Of a stretch of 64,000 bases of DNA, positions 34,454 through 43,087 are shown piece after piece. Source of the stretch: Mumia sp. zg.B17 (GTDB lineage: Bacteria > Actinomycetota > Actinomycetes > Propionibacteriales > Nocardioidaceae); assembly GCF_019550915.1 (NCBI RefSeq), contig NZ_JAHWCI010000003.1, positions 62,001 to 126,000 on the forward strand. Direction: 5' to 3'. Made by a program: the position numbers and the translations under genes. The first letter of the stretch is position 1; every line of letters begins with the position of its first letter. A model generated the notes under the pieces. It saw nothing but the letters and a program-made list of their open reading frames with translations. It did not search any database and had not been told where the DNA came from.

Positions 34454-37099
34454 ATGCGCGTTGAGGACGGCGGCGGCAGCTCATCTCTGCTCATCGCGGG
34501 TTTCGAACGGCACGACGTCTCCCCAGGCACGATCACCTCGCAGGCCGATGCCGTCGCGACACCGGCCGGTGACGTCGAGAACTTCAACGCCGACCTCACC
34601 AAGAAGCACAACACCGCCCGCGAAGGCGTGGCCGGTGTGATCGCCACGGCGATGGAGGGTGCGGACGCGCCGACCAAGAACCAGGCACGCACTCTGATCC
34701 AAGGCATCACCATCGGGGCCGGCGCGATCCGGCACTTCGGCACCGCCGTCGAGACCTTCAACGGTGCGGTCGACGGACTCAACAACCAGATCCGCTCCGA
34801 GAAGACGCGCGAGGATCAGCTGAAGAAGAAGGCGGCGCTCTCCGGTCAGCACGCCGGCGCGGTCGAGACGCTCCAGTCCGCCGCCCGCACCGCCAAGGGC
34901 CAGCTGACCGACCCGCTCGATCCCAAGCACGTCAGTGCTCTGTATGCCGCCGGCGCCCTCCCCTCCTTCGCGCCCGCGATGTTCAGCAACGTCGCCGACT
35001 TGACCAAGGTCAAGCTCACGGCGCTTCCGGTCGACCTCGCCAACATGACCGATCGCGAGCAGGCCGACTACATCAAGCAGAACGCCGCGACTCTCGATCC
35101 CGCGCTGATCGCGCTGTTCGGTCCCGCGGCCAAGCAGATGGTGGCCCAGGACGTCGGCGCCGCGATCAAGAACAAGGCGATCGACCGCGCCACCGTCGAT
35201 GTCCTCAGCTCTCTCAAGAACGACCCGGCGTTCGCCAAGGCGCTCTACAGCACGGTTACCCCCGACGAGTTCTCCAAGGCGATCGCCCACATCAACCTGG
35301 ACCTCTTCGGCGTGGGCCCCGACCGCAACGGCGCGACCTTCCCTGGCACGGCCAAGGACAAGCTCGCGCTGTACGACGACTTCATCGACGCCGCCGGCGT
35401 GACCCTCGCGACGTACAGTCGCACGGTCGACGCCGACAAGCTCACCGACACGTGGTTCGACGCGATCACCGACCGGGACAACCCGACCAACGCCGCCGCG
35501 CTGACGCTGCTGCTGCGTGAGGGCGGCGAAGCCGGCGGCGAGTACGACGCGGCCTTCATCTCGGACCTCAGCAGCAGGGTCCTGGACTGGGAGCGCGACC
35601 AAGACGATGCTGTCTGGGGTCCTCTGGCCGAGGCGAGCGGGCAGTGGATCCGCGATCCCGACCGTGTCACGCTCAACGAGTACACCTTCAACAACGGCTA
35701 CGAAGACGAGACCAACTACACCTTCGAGGGTGGCCACGCGACGGACGGTCTCGCCAACCTGCTCGGGGCGATGGGCAGCTCCCCCGAGGGCGCCCAGCGA
35801 TTCTTCAGCGACGGAGACGGCGTCGACGACGATCGCCTCGAGTACCTCATGTTCAAACGCACCTTCTCCTCCGAGGGAGTGACGCGGAGCGACGAGGGAG
35901 ACGGCCTGGGTGAGGCGCTGGAGGCGGCCACCACGGGGCACCTGCGCTCAGGCGAGAACAGCGGTCCCCCTTCGCTGGGCGACTACACCGACGAGCGTGC
36001 TGCCGCACTGGCGTCGAAGGTGTTCACCCTGATCGGAGAGAATCGCGGGACGGGCAACACCGACCACCTCCTCGATCCCAAGAAGCAGGGCACCGGGGGC
36101 GGTGGCATCGGCGACGAGTGGCACATGTGGAGCGAGATGCGCGACAGCATCGGCAACATCGGCGCCGGTTACGCCGAGGACGTCTATCGCACCCTCGCGA
36201 ACGGCCAGGGCGTCGATGGTGACGGAAAGCTCACCGTCAGCTACGACAACCTCAACGCGGTCCTCGGCGAGATCGGTCGGGGCGACGACAAGTCGGGCAT
36301 CGAGGTGCTTGCCACGGCGCTCGTCATCGAGGGCAACGACCGCATGGGTGAGGAGATCGCCGAGTACGAGCGCGAGGCGATCGCCGAGTGGCGGGCAGCC
36401 CACCCGAACCATCCCGCGGGCGAGCCGCTCCCTGCCGAGGTGATGAAGAACATCAAGAACGCGTCCGTGCTCGCCGAGGACAGCGCGGACCGCGAGCTCA
36501 CCGACGTGGTGGAGGACAACGGACGTGTGCTCGGTCGGCTGCTCGGCCAGTCCGTCACCGTCGACATGGATGACGAAGAGGCAGCGGCGGCCCGGGCGGC
36601 GCTGGCGGCGAAGGCGTTCGATGTCGCGACCGGTTTCCTGCCCGGCAACGAAGTACTCGGACAGGGAGCGTCCGAGCTCGCCAAGACGGCCTTCGACACC
36701 GCGAAGTCACAGGGTCTCGACGCGATCAAGAGTGGTGTCACGAGCGCTCCGGCACCGACCTCGGACGCCTACCGCGCCACCACGGACAACGCGTGGCGCG
36801 AGAACCTGCAGGGCGGGTTGGCCAACGTGCTCGTCCAGTACGGCTACACCGCAGGCAACGACGGGCAGGACCTTCCCCGAGATGCCCTCGACAGCAACGG
36901 CCACGTCAAGCGTGAGTTCGTGGCGGAAGGTGGGACGGCGCCGACCTCGTGGCACGACTGGTGGGACAGCGACGCCGGCAACAACTACGGCACCTTGAGA
37001 GAGTCGATGGACCAGGCGTTCAACAATGCCGAGGAGGAAGCTGTTGAGGACGCCAAGAATCGCGAAGATGACGGCAACCAAGAGTCGCGCGGTGGGTGA
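34454..37099 (+). CDS. Intact cassette large protein (copy D), putative type VII effector
   Basis: An 881-residue protein and the only full-length long copy. Residues 1-130 are a helical N-domain (ERHDVSPGTITSQADAV, ENFNADLTKKHNTAREG, FGTAVETFNGAVDGLN) with the length and helix pattern of a type VII targeting domain. Then comes ALYAAGALPSFAP and LPVDLANMTDREQADYI, a middle domain (RVLDWERDQDD, DGLANLLGAMGSSPEGAQRFF, LEYLMFKRTF), a helical region, and a specific C-terminus (ENLQGGLANVLVQYGYTAG, WHDWWDSDAGNNYG). No signal peptide and no known catalytic motif. The next lipoprotein starts 1 bp after its stop. Confidence 0.8.
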   Translation: MRVEDGGGSSSLLIAGFERHDVSPGTITSQADAVATPAGDVENFNADLTKKHNTAREGVAGVIATAMEGADAPTKNQARTLIQGITIGAGAIRHFGTAVETFNGAVDGLNNQIRSEKTREDQLKKKAALSGQHAGAVETLQSAARTAKGQLTDPLDPKHVSALYAAGALPSFAPAMFSNVADLTKVKLTALPVDLANMTDREQADYIKQNAATLDPALIALFGPAAKQMVAQDVGAAIKNKAIDRATVDVLSSLKNDPAFAKALYSTVTPDEFSKAIAHINLDLFGVGPDRNGATFPGTAKDKLALYDDFIDAAGVTLATYSRTVDADKLTDTWFDAITDRDNPTNAAALTLLLREGGEAGGEYDAAFISDLSSRVLDWERDQDDAVWGPLAEASGQWIRDPDRVTLNEYTFNNGYEDETNYTFEGGHATDGLANLLGAMGSSPEGAQRFFSDGDGVDDDRLEYLMFKRTFSSEGVTRSDEGDGLGEALEAATTGHLRSGENSGPPSLGDYTDERAAALASKVFTLIGENRGTGNTDHLLDPKKQGTGGGGIGDEWHMWSEMRDSIGNIGAGYAEDVYRTLANGQGVDGDGKLTVSYDNLNAVLGEIGRGDDKSGIEVLATALVIEGNDRMGEEIAEYEREAIAEWRAAHPNHPAGEPLPAEVMKNIKNASVLAEDSADRELTDVVEDNGRVLGRLLGQSVTVDMDDEEAAAARAALAAKAFDVATGFLPGNEVLGQGASELAKTAFDTAKSQGLDAIKSGVTSAPAPTSDAYRATTDNAWRENLQGGLANVLVQYGYTAGNDGQDLPRDALDSNGHVKREFVAEGGTAPTSWHDWWDSDAGNNYGTLRESMDQAFNNAEEEAVEDAKNREDDGNQESRGG

Positions 37100-37100
37100 G

Positions 37101-37706
37101 ATGCGCCGCAGGTTCCGTGCCGTGGTTGCCCTCGCGGTGCTGTCCCTGGCGCTCGCCGGGTGCGACAGCGGCTCCGATCGCGCCGACGGCGACGAGGCGG
37201 TGCAGATGGTCGACGGCTTGGTCTGCGGCGTGTTCGACGTCGACATCGTGGAGGCTGTCGTCGAGTCGGACGACTACACCGCCTCCGGCACCGGCGTTCC
37301 CGAGATCGGTTCGGCGCCCGACTCCGGCCGCATCGAGTGCTCCATCGGTGTGGGTGAGGACGACTTCGACCACCGCGTCCGGTTCTCTGCGTCGCCGATC
37401 GCCGACAAGGCCGAGCAGACGCGGGTGGAGGCACGCGAGGCTGCCGCCTTGGCCAGCAGCCGGCAGAAGATCGGCGAACAGGGCGGGCACTGCTTCACCT
37501 CCCCGACCCTCGACGCTCTCGGGTCGGGTTACGTGTGCCGCACCGACGGACGCACGCAGACCAGGGTCGTCCTCCCCGACCGCTTCGTCTATCTGACGCT
37601 CTTCGGGGAGAACGGCACCGACGATGCCGTGGTAGCGGCTGCCGTGGACCTCATCGAGAACGCGCGAGGAAACCTGGCGGCGAGGGAAACCTCGACGCCC
37701 CGGTGA
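37101..37706 (+). CDS. Cassette-associated lipoprotein (type 3), partner of copy D
   Basis: A 201-residue lipoprotein (lipobox LALAGC) with DGLVCGVFDVDIVEAVVES, EDDFDHRVRF, GGHCFTSPTLDALGSGYVC and a C-terminal helix. It is the parent of the fragments at 29311 and 34303. ATG 37101 lies one base after the large gene's stop; GTG 37092 is a possible alternative. Four Cys could form two disulfides. Confidence 0.8.
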   Translation: MRRRFRAVVALAVLSLALAGCDSGSDRADGDEAVQMVDGLVCGVFDVDIVEAVVESDDYTASGTGVPEIGSAPDSGRIECSIGVGEDDFDHRVRFSASPIADKAEQTRVEAREAAALASSRQKIGEQGGHCFTSPTLDALGSGYVCRTDGRTQTRVVLPDRFVYLTLFGENGTDDAVVAAAVDLIENARGNLAARETSTPR

Positions 37707-37714
37707 CCCCCTCC

Positions 37715-37878
37715 GCGAAGCGCGCGACGCGCCTCAATCGCTCGACGATCCCAGTTCGGCCGTCGACCATCGGCGGCTCCGGCTCGCTCAGGTGCACGGG
37801 CCCGGACCCCGTCTACCGCGACCTGTGACTTCGCTGCTGTCCGTACGGTCCGTGACCTCTCAGGAAGGACGACTCGGG
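37715..37878 (+). repeat. Intercassette direct repeat (copy 2)
   Basis: Nearly identical to 29606-29767: the same GC-rich spacer, GGCGGCTCCGGCTCGCTCAGG, promoter and leader. Together with the lipoprotein ends in front and the large-gene starts behind, it marks an ~8.1-kb tandem duplication unit. Confidence 0.8.
37812..37840 (+). promoter_or_regulatory. Cassette promoter (copy E), weakened -10
   Basis: TCTACC (37812-37817) and TGCTGT (37835-37840) with a 17-nt spacer. The -10 differs from TACAGT in two positions, including the conserved second A, so this copy may be weaker than C and D. Confidence 0.62.
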
Positions 37879-38067
37879 ATGCACCTCGAGGACAACGACG
37901 GCGGAGGCTCCTCTCTGCTCATCGCGGGTTTCGAACGGCACGACGTCTCCCCAGGCACGATCACCTTGCAGGCCGATGCCGTCGCGGCACCGGCCGGTGA
38001 CGTCGAGAACTTCAACGCCGACCTCACCAAGAAGCACAACACCGCCCGCGAAGGCGGGCCGGTGTGA
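37879..38067 (+). pseudogene. 5' part of frameshifted cassette large gene (copy E)
   Basis: 62 codons (MHLEDNDGGGSSLLIAGFER ... NADLTKKHNTAREG) follow the intact copy D to codon ~58. Then one T is missing (GAAGGCGGGCC against GAAGGCGTGGCC, near 38056), and the frame ends at TGA 38065. The stop overlaps GTG 38064 of the main ORF (GTGA). Confidence 0.7.
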
Positions 38068-40412
38068 TCGCCACGGCGATGGAGGGCGCGGACACGCCGA
38101 CGAAGAACATGGGCCGGAACCTGATCCAGGGCATCACCATCGGGGCCGACGCGATCCGCCTCTTCGGCACTGCCGTCGAGACGTTCAACAACACGATCGA
38201 CGGACTCAACAGCCAGATCCGCTCCGAGAAGACGCGCGAGGAGCAACTGAAGAAGAAGGCGGCGCTCTCGGGTCAGCACGCTGGCGCCGTCGAGACGCTC
38301 CAGTCCGCCGCCCGCACCGCCAAGGGCCAGCTGACCGACCCGCTCGACCCCAAGCACGTCCGCGCGCTCCACGCGGCGGGCGCACTCCCCTCGTTCGCGT
38401 CTGCGATGTTCTCCAACGTCGTCGACCTGTCCAAGGTCAAGCTCAAGACCCTCCCCTACGACGTGGCGAACCTGTCGGCCGAGGACCAGGCGAAGTACGT
38501 CATCGACCACGCAAAGGATCTCGACGCGCAGTTCATCGCCCTCCTCAGTCCTGCGGTGAGGGGTCTTGTCGCCGAGGCCGTTGCGAAGGCCATCCGCGCA
38601 AGGGAGATCGACGAGGACACCGTCGCGACCCTCTCGCTGATGAAGGACGACGCTGCATTCGCGCACCGTCTCTACTCCACCGTCACACCCAACCAGATGG
38701 CTGACGCCATCCTCGACCTCAGCAACGACGTATTCTCACCAAGCTCGTCGGTTCCTCCGCTCGACCACGCCGAGAAGGCGAAGGCCTACGCCGAGTTCCT
38801 CGCTGGCGCCGGCCACGCGTTCGCGACGTACACGAAGGGCGTGGGCACTCATGCGCCGCCGCAGGACCTCAGCGACCAGTGGTTCCGCGCGATCACCGAC
38901 GAGACGAATCCTGAGAACGCCGCCGCCCTGACCATGCTCATCAAGCACGGTGGCAAGACCGCGTCGTACGACCCGACGTTCCTCGCCGACCTGACCAACC
39001 AGGTCTACGACTGGGAGCGCAGCCACGACGGCAGACCGGTGTGGGGTCCGCTCAACGAGCGGCTCGGACAGGGCTACAGAGTCAAGGAGCCCTACTACGA
39101 CCTGGGCAAGCCCGGCGACCCGTACGACGACAGGGCTCACTACCAGACCCCGTACGACGGCCTTGCCAACCTCCTGGCCGGGATGGCGAAGACGCCGGAG
39201 GCCGCTCAGGACTTCTTCGCGGCCGAGGCCGGGGACGTCGACAAGGACAAGCTCGACTACCTCATCGGCAAGAAGGACGGCGACGAGGTCGATGCTCGCA
39301 CGTTCTCGGCCAGGTACGGCAGCGACGAAGGCGACGGCCTCGGTCTGGCGCTCGAGGCTGCCACGATCGGAGCCGGAGGCGATGCGGTGTTCGGCGCCGA
39401 GCTTGCCACCGACGTCTTCAAGAGGATCGCCGACCTGTCTGGTCACGGCGGCCCGGACTCGTGGTACGAGAATGCCTGGCACGTGTGGCCCGACATGACC
39501 GACAGCTTGGGCACGATCGCCTCCGGTCACACCGACGACGTCTACCGGCTGCTCGCCGGCGGCACCGTCGCCGACGCGGACGGGCGGCTAGTGCTCACCG
39601 GTCCCGAGCTCGAGACTGTTCTCGGAGAGATCGGCCGCGGCGACGACAAGACAGGTCTGCAGACCCTTACCACCGCGATGCTGCTGGAGACGCGCCTCCA
39701 GAACGGTGCGTTCCTCAACGAGTTCCCCGCAGGCAGCAGGACGCTCGACGGCCTCGCCAACTCCGGCTACCACGGACTCCAGCAGCAGCACGGCGAGGTC
39801 ATGGGCAACCTGTTCAACCAGGGCCTCGAGATGAGTGCCGAGAGGGACGACGTCGAGACTGCCCGTCGCGAGCTGATGTCGAAGGCGCTCGATATCGGGA
39901 CCGGCTTCCTCCCCGGAGCGGGCTCCGTACTTGGCGAGACGGCGAGCGAGCTTGCCAAGAACTCCTATTCTGCGATCCAAGGCGAGGCGCTCTCCCAGCT
40001 GAAGGATGCCGTCAAGTACTCGCCAGACACCGACGGGTACCTCGACCGCGAGACTGCCTCGATCCCCGACAAGCTGGAGAACGCCGCACTCGCCGACCTC
40101 TACAAGTACGGCTTCCTCCATGACCAGGACATCACCGTCGGCGTCGAGGGTTCTGCACACAAAGTCCACTTCGACGGCATCTCACCCGATCTCTTCACCG
40201 GTGGAGACAATCCGCAGCTGCATCCCGAGCTCTACGATCGTGCGGATGGGGCAGTGCTGCCCGAGGACATGCCGAACCGTGCGGCCGTCGAGCAGGCGTG
40301 GCACGACTGGTCCGACCCGCAGAACCAGCCTCGGCACCGGATCAAGGAGTTCATCTACCAGTCCACCTTCCTGGAGAGCTTTGTCGATCCCACCCTGCGA
40401 GGAGGCAAATGA
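38064..40412 (+). CDS. Cassette large protein, main ORF of copy E
   Basis: A 782-residue ORF starting at GTG 38064. It has the helical N-domain (TPTKNMGRNLIQGITIGADA), ALHAAGALPSFAS, LPYDVANLSAEDQAKY, the middle domain (DLTNQVYDWERSHDGRPVW, YDGLANLLAGM, LGLALEAATIG) and its own C-terminus (LADLYKYGFLHDQ, SPDLFTGGDNPQLHPELY, WHDWSDPQNQPRHRIKEF). The first 58 codons are separated by a one-base deletion. It could be expressed by coupled restart but would lack the N-terminal leader that probably contributes to secretion. Confidence 0.75.
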   Translation: MIATAMEGADTPTKNMGRNLIQGITIGADAIRLFGTAVETFNNTIDGLNSQIRSEKTREEQLKKKAALSGQHAGAVETLQSAARTAKGQLTDPLDPKHVRALHAAGALPSFASAMFSNVVDLSKVKLKTLPYDVANLSAEDQAKYVIDHAKDLDAQFIALLSPAVRGLVAEAVAKAIRAREIDEDTVATLSLMKDDAAFAHRLYSTVTPNQMADAILDLSNDVFSPSSSVPPLDHAEKAKAYAEFLAGAGHAFATYTKGVGTHAPPQDLSDQWFRAITDETNPENAAALTMLIKHGGKTASYDPTFLADLTNQVYDWERSHDGRPVWGPLNERLGQGYRVKEPYYDLGKPGDPYDDRAHYQTPYDGLANLLAGMAKTPEAAQDFFAAEAGDVDKDKLDYLIGKKDGDEVDARTFSARYGSDEGDGLGLALEAATIGAGGDAVFGAELATDVFKRIADLSGHGGPDSWYENAWHVWPDMTDSLGTIASGHTDDVYRLLAGGTVADADGRLVLTGPELETVLGEIGRGDDKTGLQTLTTAMLLETRLQNGAFLNEFPAGSRTLDGLANSGYHGLQQQHGEVMGNLFNQGLEMSAERDDVETARRELMSKALDIGTGFLPGAGSVLGETASELAKNSYSAIQGEALSQLKDAVKYSPDTDGYLDRETASIPDKLENAALADLYKYGFLHDQDITVGVEGSAHKVHFDGISPDLFTGGDNPQLHPELYDRADGAVLPEDMPNRAAVEQAWHDWSDPQNQPRHRIKEFIYQSTFLESFVDPTLRGGK

Positions 40413-40960
40413 TGGCTGGGAGGCGCCACAGCGGCGTTGCTTTCGTCGGCGGAGCGCTCCTCGCCGCGACCACTGTGCTGAGCGGTTGCTCCGATGACGA
40501 GCCAGCCACCGCGGACGACCTTGTCTGCGGCATCTTGGACCGCTCGGCGATGGAGACCATCACCGGTGATCTCGTGGTCGCCGCGGATGGCGAGATGGTA
40601 CCGGCGACTCAGCGGAAGAAGGGCAGCGAATGCGAGGTCGGACGCAACGGACGACTCTTGCTGGACATCTCCCTGCGCGACTTCGAAGACGAGGCCGACC
40701 GCACCGCGGCGATCGCGAAGGCCACCGAGAGCAGAGATTCGCTCGGGTGCACCGACCTCACGGACGCCGTGGGATACAGCTGCCGATTCACGGACCAGCA
40801 ACTCGGTGACAAGACTGGCGTGATCGTCGTGTTCGACGACCGACAGGTCGCGGTCCACGCCCGCACACCCGATAGGACGATAACCCCCAAGACGGAGGAT
40901 GTGCTCGCGATCGCCCGCAACGTCGACGCCAACATCACCGCCTACGACGCCGCGCGCTGA
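40412..40960 (+). CDS. Cassette-associated lipoprotein (type 2-like), partner of copy E
   Basis: About 182 residues; lipobox TVLSGC, mature DDLVCGILDRSAMETITGD, AVGYSCRFTD and a C-terminal NVDANITAYDAAR, related to the genes at 28630 and 33707. GGAGG at 40401-40405 favours ATG 40412; ATG 40409 would overlap the large-gene stop by 4 bp. Either way translation is coupled to the large ORF. Confidence 0.78.
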   Translation: MAGRRHSGVAFVGGALLAATTVLSGCSDDEPATADDLVCGILDRSAMETITGDLVVAADGEMVPATQRKKGSECEVGRNGRLLLDISLRDFEDEADRTAAIAKATESRDSLGCTDLTDAVGYSCRFTDQQLGDKTGVIVVFDDRQVAVHARTPDRTITPKTEDVLAIARNVDANITAYDAAR

Positions 40961-41002
40961 TCTCGGTGCGGCGTCACCGCGGTCGAGCTCCCACAGTGCG
41001 CC

Positions 41003-41032
41003 TTGGCGCCCGACACCGGCCGTCGATACAGT
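41003..41032 (+). promoter_or_regulatory. Candidate promoter of the metalloprotease cassette (copy F)
   Basis: TTGGCG (41003-41008) and TACAGT (41027-41032) are 18 nt apart. The TACAGT and the later CCCAGGAAGGCCCGCTCGGATG resemble the other cassette leaders but the sequence between is different, so this is the most diverged copy. Confidence 0.5.
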
Positions 41033-41071
41033 GCTGATCCTCGATGAGTCCTCCCAGGAAGGCCCGCTCGG

Positions 41072-42505
41072 ATGCGTCCAGACCACGGTGCGACGCTCCT
41101 GATCGAAGGCTTCGAGAGGCACGACGTGTCACCTGCCACCCTCACCTCCCAGGCAGAGGCCGTGGCCAAGCCGGCCGGTGACGTCGAGAACTTCAACGCT
41201 GATCTCAAGCGTGAGCACAATACGGCCAAGGACGGGGTCGCCGGAGTCGTGGCCGATGCCATGACAGGCGCCGACACCGCCACCAAGACCAAGGCTCGGT
41301 CGCTCATCCAGGGAATCCTGGTGGCTGCGGGCGCGATCCGGCACTTCGCGGAGGCGGTCGAGACCTTCAACCAGGCGATCGACCGGCTCAACAGCCAGAT
41401 CCGAGCGGAGCCGACCAAGGAGAAGCAGCAGGCCAAGAAGGCAGAGCTCGGCTTCCAGTACCCCTACATCCTCCAGGCGCTGGAGCACGCAGCCCGTACC
41501 GCGAAGCAACAGCTGTCGGACCCGTTGGACCCGGACCACGTGAGGGCGCTCTACGCCGCCGGCGCGCTGCCGTCGTTCGCCGCGGCGATCTACTCCGACC
41601 TCGTGGATCTCACCAAGGTCTCGCTGCGTACGATGCCGTTCGACCTCGCCGCGATGACGGCAGCCGAGCGTGCGACGTTCCTCGAGAACCACCCCGTCGT
41701 CGCGGTCGCCGTCATGGAGCTCACCCTCCGCAACGAGGGCCTCCTGACCGGTCCCGCCCCCGACGGCTACTACCGCGAGTGGCTCGCCAACGCCGCACGC
41801 CAAGGGATCAGCGTGGACACGATCGTCGACATCGCGCGCACCCACGACGTCCGCCCGGAGGACTTCGAGGTGTTCGACGGCATGGAGCGCGTGACCGACC
41901 CCGACGGCAAGTCGTTCTTCCTCCTCCCGCCGGGGATCAGCGGCGACGACGCACGCCATGCCGTCCTGATGACCTACATCCTCAACGCAGGCACGGACTA
42001 CGGGGCGGCGAGTCCGGACAACGACTTCCCCGAGACCCCTTACTCCGCCGCCGAGATCCAGCGGATCATCGACCGGCAGTCCGCCAACGGCTGGAGCTAT
42101 GACCAAGACGTCGGCTTCGTCCACGGCAACGGCGGACGCATGGTCACCACGCCCAACGGGATGCTCATGGGACTCGGGGGCAACTGGCTGCAGGGCATGT
42201 TCAGCCTCAAGGGCGGAACGGCATGGGGGGACATCTTCATGCTCAACATCGATGACGTGGACGACCCGGATCAGGTCGTCAAGGACGTCGCGCAGTCGGG
42301 GCGCGCGTCGTACGTCGACGACGACGGAACCGTCTACCAGGGTCAGCTCGACCTGGACCGGCTGCTGCACCACGAGGAACGCCACTCCCAGCAGTGGGCG
42401 CGGGAGGGATACGGCGGCTTCATCCGGTCGTACGCGCGGGAGCAGCTCACAGGCGGCAACGAGACCGAGCAGGACGCCGGGCTGCGCGACGGCGGATACC
42501 ACTGA
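41072..42505 (+). CDS. Cassette protein with metalloprotease-like C-terminus (copy F)
   Basis: A 477-residue protein. Residues 1-200 follow the cassette N-domain (IEGFERHDVSPATLTSQ, ENFNADLKREHNTAKDG, ALYAAGALPSFAAAIY, MPFDLAAMTAAERATF). The rest is unique and ends in LLHHEERHSQQWAREGYGG: H434-E435-x-x-H438 is a zincin motif, and N463-x-x-E466-x-x-A469 (NETEQDA) offers the third zinc ligand, followed by GLRDGGY. Such HExxH...E domains occur in exported toxins and peptidases. Substrate unknown. This is the clearest hint that the cassette family are effectors. Confidence 0.82.
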   Translation: MRPDHGATLLIEGFERHDVSPATLTSQAEAVAKPAGDVENFNADLKREHNTAKDGVAGVVADAMTGADTATKTKARSLIQGILVAAGAIRHFAEAVETFNQAIDRLNSQIRAEPTKEKQQAKKAELGFQYPYILQALEHAARTAKQQLSDPLDPDHVRALYAAGALPSFAAAIYSDLVDLTKVSLRTMPFDLAAMTAAERATFLENHPVVAVAVMELTLRNEGLLTGPAPDGYYREWLANAARQGISVDTIVDIARTHDVRPEDFEVFDGMERVTDPDGKSFFLLPPGISGDDARHAVLMTYILNAGTDYGAASPDNDFPETPYSAAEIQRIIDRQSANGWSYDQDVGFVHGNGGRMVTTPNGMLMGLGGNWLQGMFSLKGGTAWGDIFMLNIDDVDDPDQVVKDVAQSGRASYVDDDGTVYQGQLDLDRLLHHEERHSQQWAREGYGGFIRSYAREQLTGGNETEQDAGLRDGGYH

Positions 42506-43053
42506 TGCACCTCGGTTCGACCGGCCGGCGGGTCGCCGCGGCCACCACCGCCGTGCTCGGTGCCACCGTCCTGACCGCCTGCGACGGGGACGCTCCGTTC
42601 GCACCGTCACTGCCGAGTGCGGCCGGCTACCGCGCCGATGGAGACACGCTCAGGATCTGGACCGGCACACCGTGCGTGGGTGTGACTCGCGTCGCCCTGA
42701 CGTTCACGACGGCCGACGGTGAGCGTCAACGGCTCGTGCTCACGGCTCCCCCACCGGGTGTGACCGCGGAGCACCTCGACGTCGCGCGGCCCGATCCCGC
42801 GTTCACGGTGGACGAGCAGCCGACCGCAGACTTCGACTGGCGCGACGCCGAGAAGGCCTCGCTCGTCATCGACGCCGCCGAGCCCGCCTGGGGATCCGTG
42901 GTCGACCTGTCCGACGTCGTCGACGGCTCACCGGAGCATCCAGCCGACGCCTACCTCTTCGACGACGTGGGCTGGAAGGACGCCGCTGACGTGGCCGACC
43001 AGAACGGCCAGGACTTTTTGACGGTCTGCACGCCCGCTGCCGACAGGGGTTGA
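42505..43053 (+). CDS. Cassette-associated lipoprotein, partner of the metalloprotease-like protein
   Basis: A 182-residue lipoprotein (lipobox TVLTAC) whose mature domain (LRIWTGTPCVGVTRVALTF, DDVGWKDAADVADQNGQDF) does not resemble the other cassette lipoproteins. The two Cys after the lipid anchor (TPCVG, LTVCTP) could pair. ATG 42505 overlaps the stop of the large gene by one base (TGATG). A matching change of C-terminal effector domain and lipoprotein supports a cognate, immunity-like role. Confidence 0.8.
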   Translation: MHLGSTGRRVAAATTAVLGATVLTACDGDAPFAPSLPSAAGYRADGDTLRIWTGTPCVGVTRVALTFTTADGERQRLVLTAPPPGVTAEHLDVARPDPAFTVDEQPTADFDWRDAEKASLVIDAAEPAWGSVVDLSDVVDGSPEHPADAYLFDDVGWKDAADVADQNGQDFLTVCTPAADRG

Positions 43054-43087
43054 CCGCGCCGTCACGGCGTCCCGGCAACTCGCAGTG

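Noticed and set aside
27001-43053. Possible mobile element or prophage carrying the cassette array
   Set aside because: No transposase, integrase, terminal inverted repeats or tRNA attachment site were found; the repeats are promoter/coding duplications.
43054-43087. Short inverted repeat CGCCG-TCA-CGGCG between convergent genes
   Set aside because: A 5-bp stem with a 3-nt loop in 70% GC DNA is not enough to call a terminator.
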